From DATNPH01 sp036703315 (GTDB lineage: Bacteria > Cyanobacteriota > Cyanobacteriia > Cyanobacteriales > Coleofasciculaceae): a stretch of 64,000 bases of DNA. Each line of letters opens with the position of its first letter. The stretch's first letter is position 1. Made by a program: the position numbers and the translations under genes. A model generated the notes under the pieces. It was not told the origin of the DNA. It made no database searches and saw only the letters and a list, made by a program, of their open reading frames with translations. The DNA lies in assembly GCA_036703315.1 (NCBI GenBank), contig DATNPH010000008.1:46340-110339 (forward strand), read 5' to 3'. Of the stretch, positions 62,674-64,000 are shown one piece after another.

Positions 62674-63565
62674 GGTTTAACCCTTCACAGTTTCAATTAC
62701 TGCTTATTCGTGATTCTTGGTTGTACTTATAGCTGATGAGCAGCTACCCTAAATCTGATCGATTTAGCCGATGCTTACACTTCAGAACAACTATTTGGAT
62801 TTTCAAGATTTTTCGTACCTTTTGGTCACAGTGTATGAGCCTGCCTTCACTCTTTAACCAATGACCAAACATACAGAGGCTAGCTTTTTTTACTCGCCTG
62901 ACGGTGCCTTAGCCCAAAATTATATTAAGCTAACGATTTTTGTTTCTAGAGTCTGCCTTACAAGAATCTTATAAGATGCCAGATGCCGTTACAATGAACA
63001 ATTTTTTGATTAGACTAACAATTCTTTCGATCTTATTTGTAGTGTATTAGCCGTGCTGCACGTTTCGCCAGACTTAGGGAGTTGTCCTGAAACGTTGGCG
63101 AACTGGTGGAATACATAAATGACCCCATGGTGATAACCCACCTTAGCTCTAATCTGCCCTAAACAATGTACAGGCCACTTTATAAAGATAGTCTTAGCCA
63201 ATTTGTGTACAATTATGTCATTATGTTGTGACGATAAGACTTATAGAGCAATTAGGGCAGGAATAGCGGAGCGCTCTACTTGTGTACTCAATCAATCTAA
63301 GCTGGACGAGCGAGGGGAGATATAAGGTAGTGTTCGCAACAGATAGTATAAAGTCTGACTTTTTGTACCCAATCCGCTCAAGAAAACCCATTTTTTGCCA
63401 ACACTGTTCCCTCCCTTGTCTTCCTTGTCCCCTTCTTAGGGAATAAGGGGGTTATTAAAACGGATTTGGTATTAGACCTTCTCCCGCACACCGATAAAAT
63501 TTAGCCGTAACCCCCTCTGGGGGATATCGTAGTATTGATGATTCTGAGGAAGCCCAGCCAGCAGT
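62674..63565. other. Gene-poor stretch of 890 bp upstream of the cluster
   Basis: It must carry the cluster promoter and the promoter of the ParB-like gene. A 63-codon minus-strand frame at 63010-63201 has no ribosome-binding site or recognisable family. A weak CCCCTT...AAGGGGG hairpin followed by TTATT lies near 63409-63436. No regulator, ligase or complete gene is present. Confidence 0.45.
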
Positions 63566-64000
63566 ATGCCTAGTGTGGCCATTGACCAAATCAGTATTGG
63601 CAGCAACCGACGTCCTTTAAAGGACAAAAAAGTTGCTGAGTTAATGGAATCAATTCAGGCTAATGGCTTGTTAAACCCTGTCACATTAGATCAGAAGCTG
63701 AACTTGATTGCAGGACTTCACCGTCTTACAGCCTACAAGCTGCTTGGGTTTGACCAGATTGAGTGCAAGATCGTTACTTATAAAGATGCTGAACAGGCTC
63801 GTTTAGCAGAGATTGACGAAAATCTGATTCGCAGTGAGCTAGATGCTCTAGAGCGTGCTGAACTTTGGTTGGAGCGCGATCAAATTCTGAAACGATTGGG
63901 GCTAAGGGCAAAGCCAGGGGACAACCAATATAGCCAGAAAGGTAAGGAAATGGTTTCACCACCTCCAAAGACTACTTTGGAGTTAGCCAAAGAAGCTGGA
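63566..64000 (+). CDS. ParB/RepB N-terminal-domain protein, truncated by the window edge
   Basis: 145 codons are visible from the ATG at 63566. ISIGSNRRPLKDKKVAELME, then GLLNPVTLD and LIAGLHRLTAYKLLG (the G-x-HR of ParB CTP-binding boxes), then the helical IDENLIRSELDALERAELWLER match ParB/Spo0J-type proteins. A HTH would follow beyond the edge (TTLELAKEAG begins it). Such proteins serve chromosome or plasmid partition or act as phage/plasmid regulators. No parA is visible on this side. It is divergent from the biosynthetic cluster. Confidence 0.85.
   Translation, partial: MPSVAIDQISIGSNRRPLKDKKVAELMESIQANGLLNPVTLDQKLNLIAGLHRLTAYKLLGFDQIECKIVTYKDAEQARLAEIDENLIRSELDALERAELWLERDQILKRLGLRAKPGDNQYSQKGKEMVSPPPKTTLELAKEAG

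Noticed and set aside
63010..63201. 63-codon minus-strand gene upstream of the ACP
   Set aside because: No start signal or recognisable family; composition typical of noncoding frames.

Overview
This is bacterial DNA with cyanobacterial hallmarks. The octamer GCGATCGC (HIP1) recurs across the window. Several proteins are typical of cyanobacteria: a sulfiredoxin with the FSGCHR motif, a CrtW-type carotenoid ketolase, a Uma2-family nuclease, a DUF1350 protein, and a cNMP-binding/C39-like ABC exporter paired with a PpiC isomerase. Coding density is moderate, and many intergenic stretches carry short repeats. No rRNA, tRNA, CRISPR array or intact insertion sequence was found; two transposase remnants are present.

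Layout. 1-8.5 kb: an edge-truncated hypothetical gene, a small NPYGSYG-repeat protein, a membrane NACHT NTPase, a prolyl oligopeptidase and a six-PAS HisKA_2 kinase. 8.7-11.3 kb: an oxidative-stress island with sulfiredoxin, two Dps ferritins and, between them, a helix-turn-helix/GrpE-like fusion. 11.4-27.2 kb: mixed housekeeping and accessory genes, including an exported methyltransferase, DUF1350, two PD-(D/E)XK nucleases, an ABC exporter, a Nif3-like protein, SbcD, a NarL-type two-component pair beside a Spy/CpxP-like protein, a phosphodiester glycosidase, an IS relic and an SPFH-FHA fusion. 27.5-35.8 kb: a crtW-type ketolase, then a HyuA/HyuB operon with two SnoaL/NTF2-like genes, divergent from an AraC regulator; the shared promoter region has two identical CAGGTGTG boxes 22 bp apart. 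A methyltransferase and a GNAT acetyltransferase follow. 35.8-46.6 kb: an HTH/periplasmic-binding-fold fusion, then a type I secretion set (HlyD adaptor, exporter with a C39-like domain lacking its Cys, PpiC isomerase) and its probable cargo, a beta-propeller/RTX protein with a 27-bp tandem repeat.

47.4-62.7 kb is the most interesting part: a lipid/polyketide biosynthetic cluster on the minus strand. In transcription order it encodes a free ACP, an AurF/CylC-type diiron enzyme (candidate halogenase or oxygenase), a membrane fatty-acyl desaturase, a KS-AT-KR-ACP-thioester reductase PKS, an MGDG-synthase-like glycosyltransferase, FabF, FabZ and, past a transposase scar, a GMC oxidoreductase. 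My reading is that an acyl chain is modified on the ACP (C-H halogenation or oxidation, desaturation), extended by one or more malonyl units, beta-ketoreduced, released reductively as an aldehyde or alcohol, and possibly glycosylated. No acyl-AMP ligase is present in the window.

Two genes of the cluster, the desaturase and the GMC oxidoreductase, are each bracketed by a true gene 3' end and a decayed second copy of it: the diiron gene end for the desaturase, the fabZ end for the GMC gene. The cluster therefore seems to have been assembled or remodelled by duplication, insertion or deletion at gene ends. The window closes with an edge-truncated ParB-domain gene.
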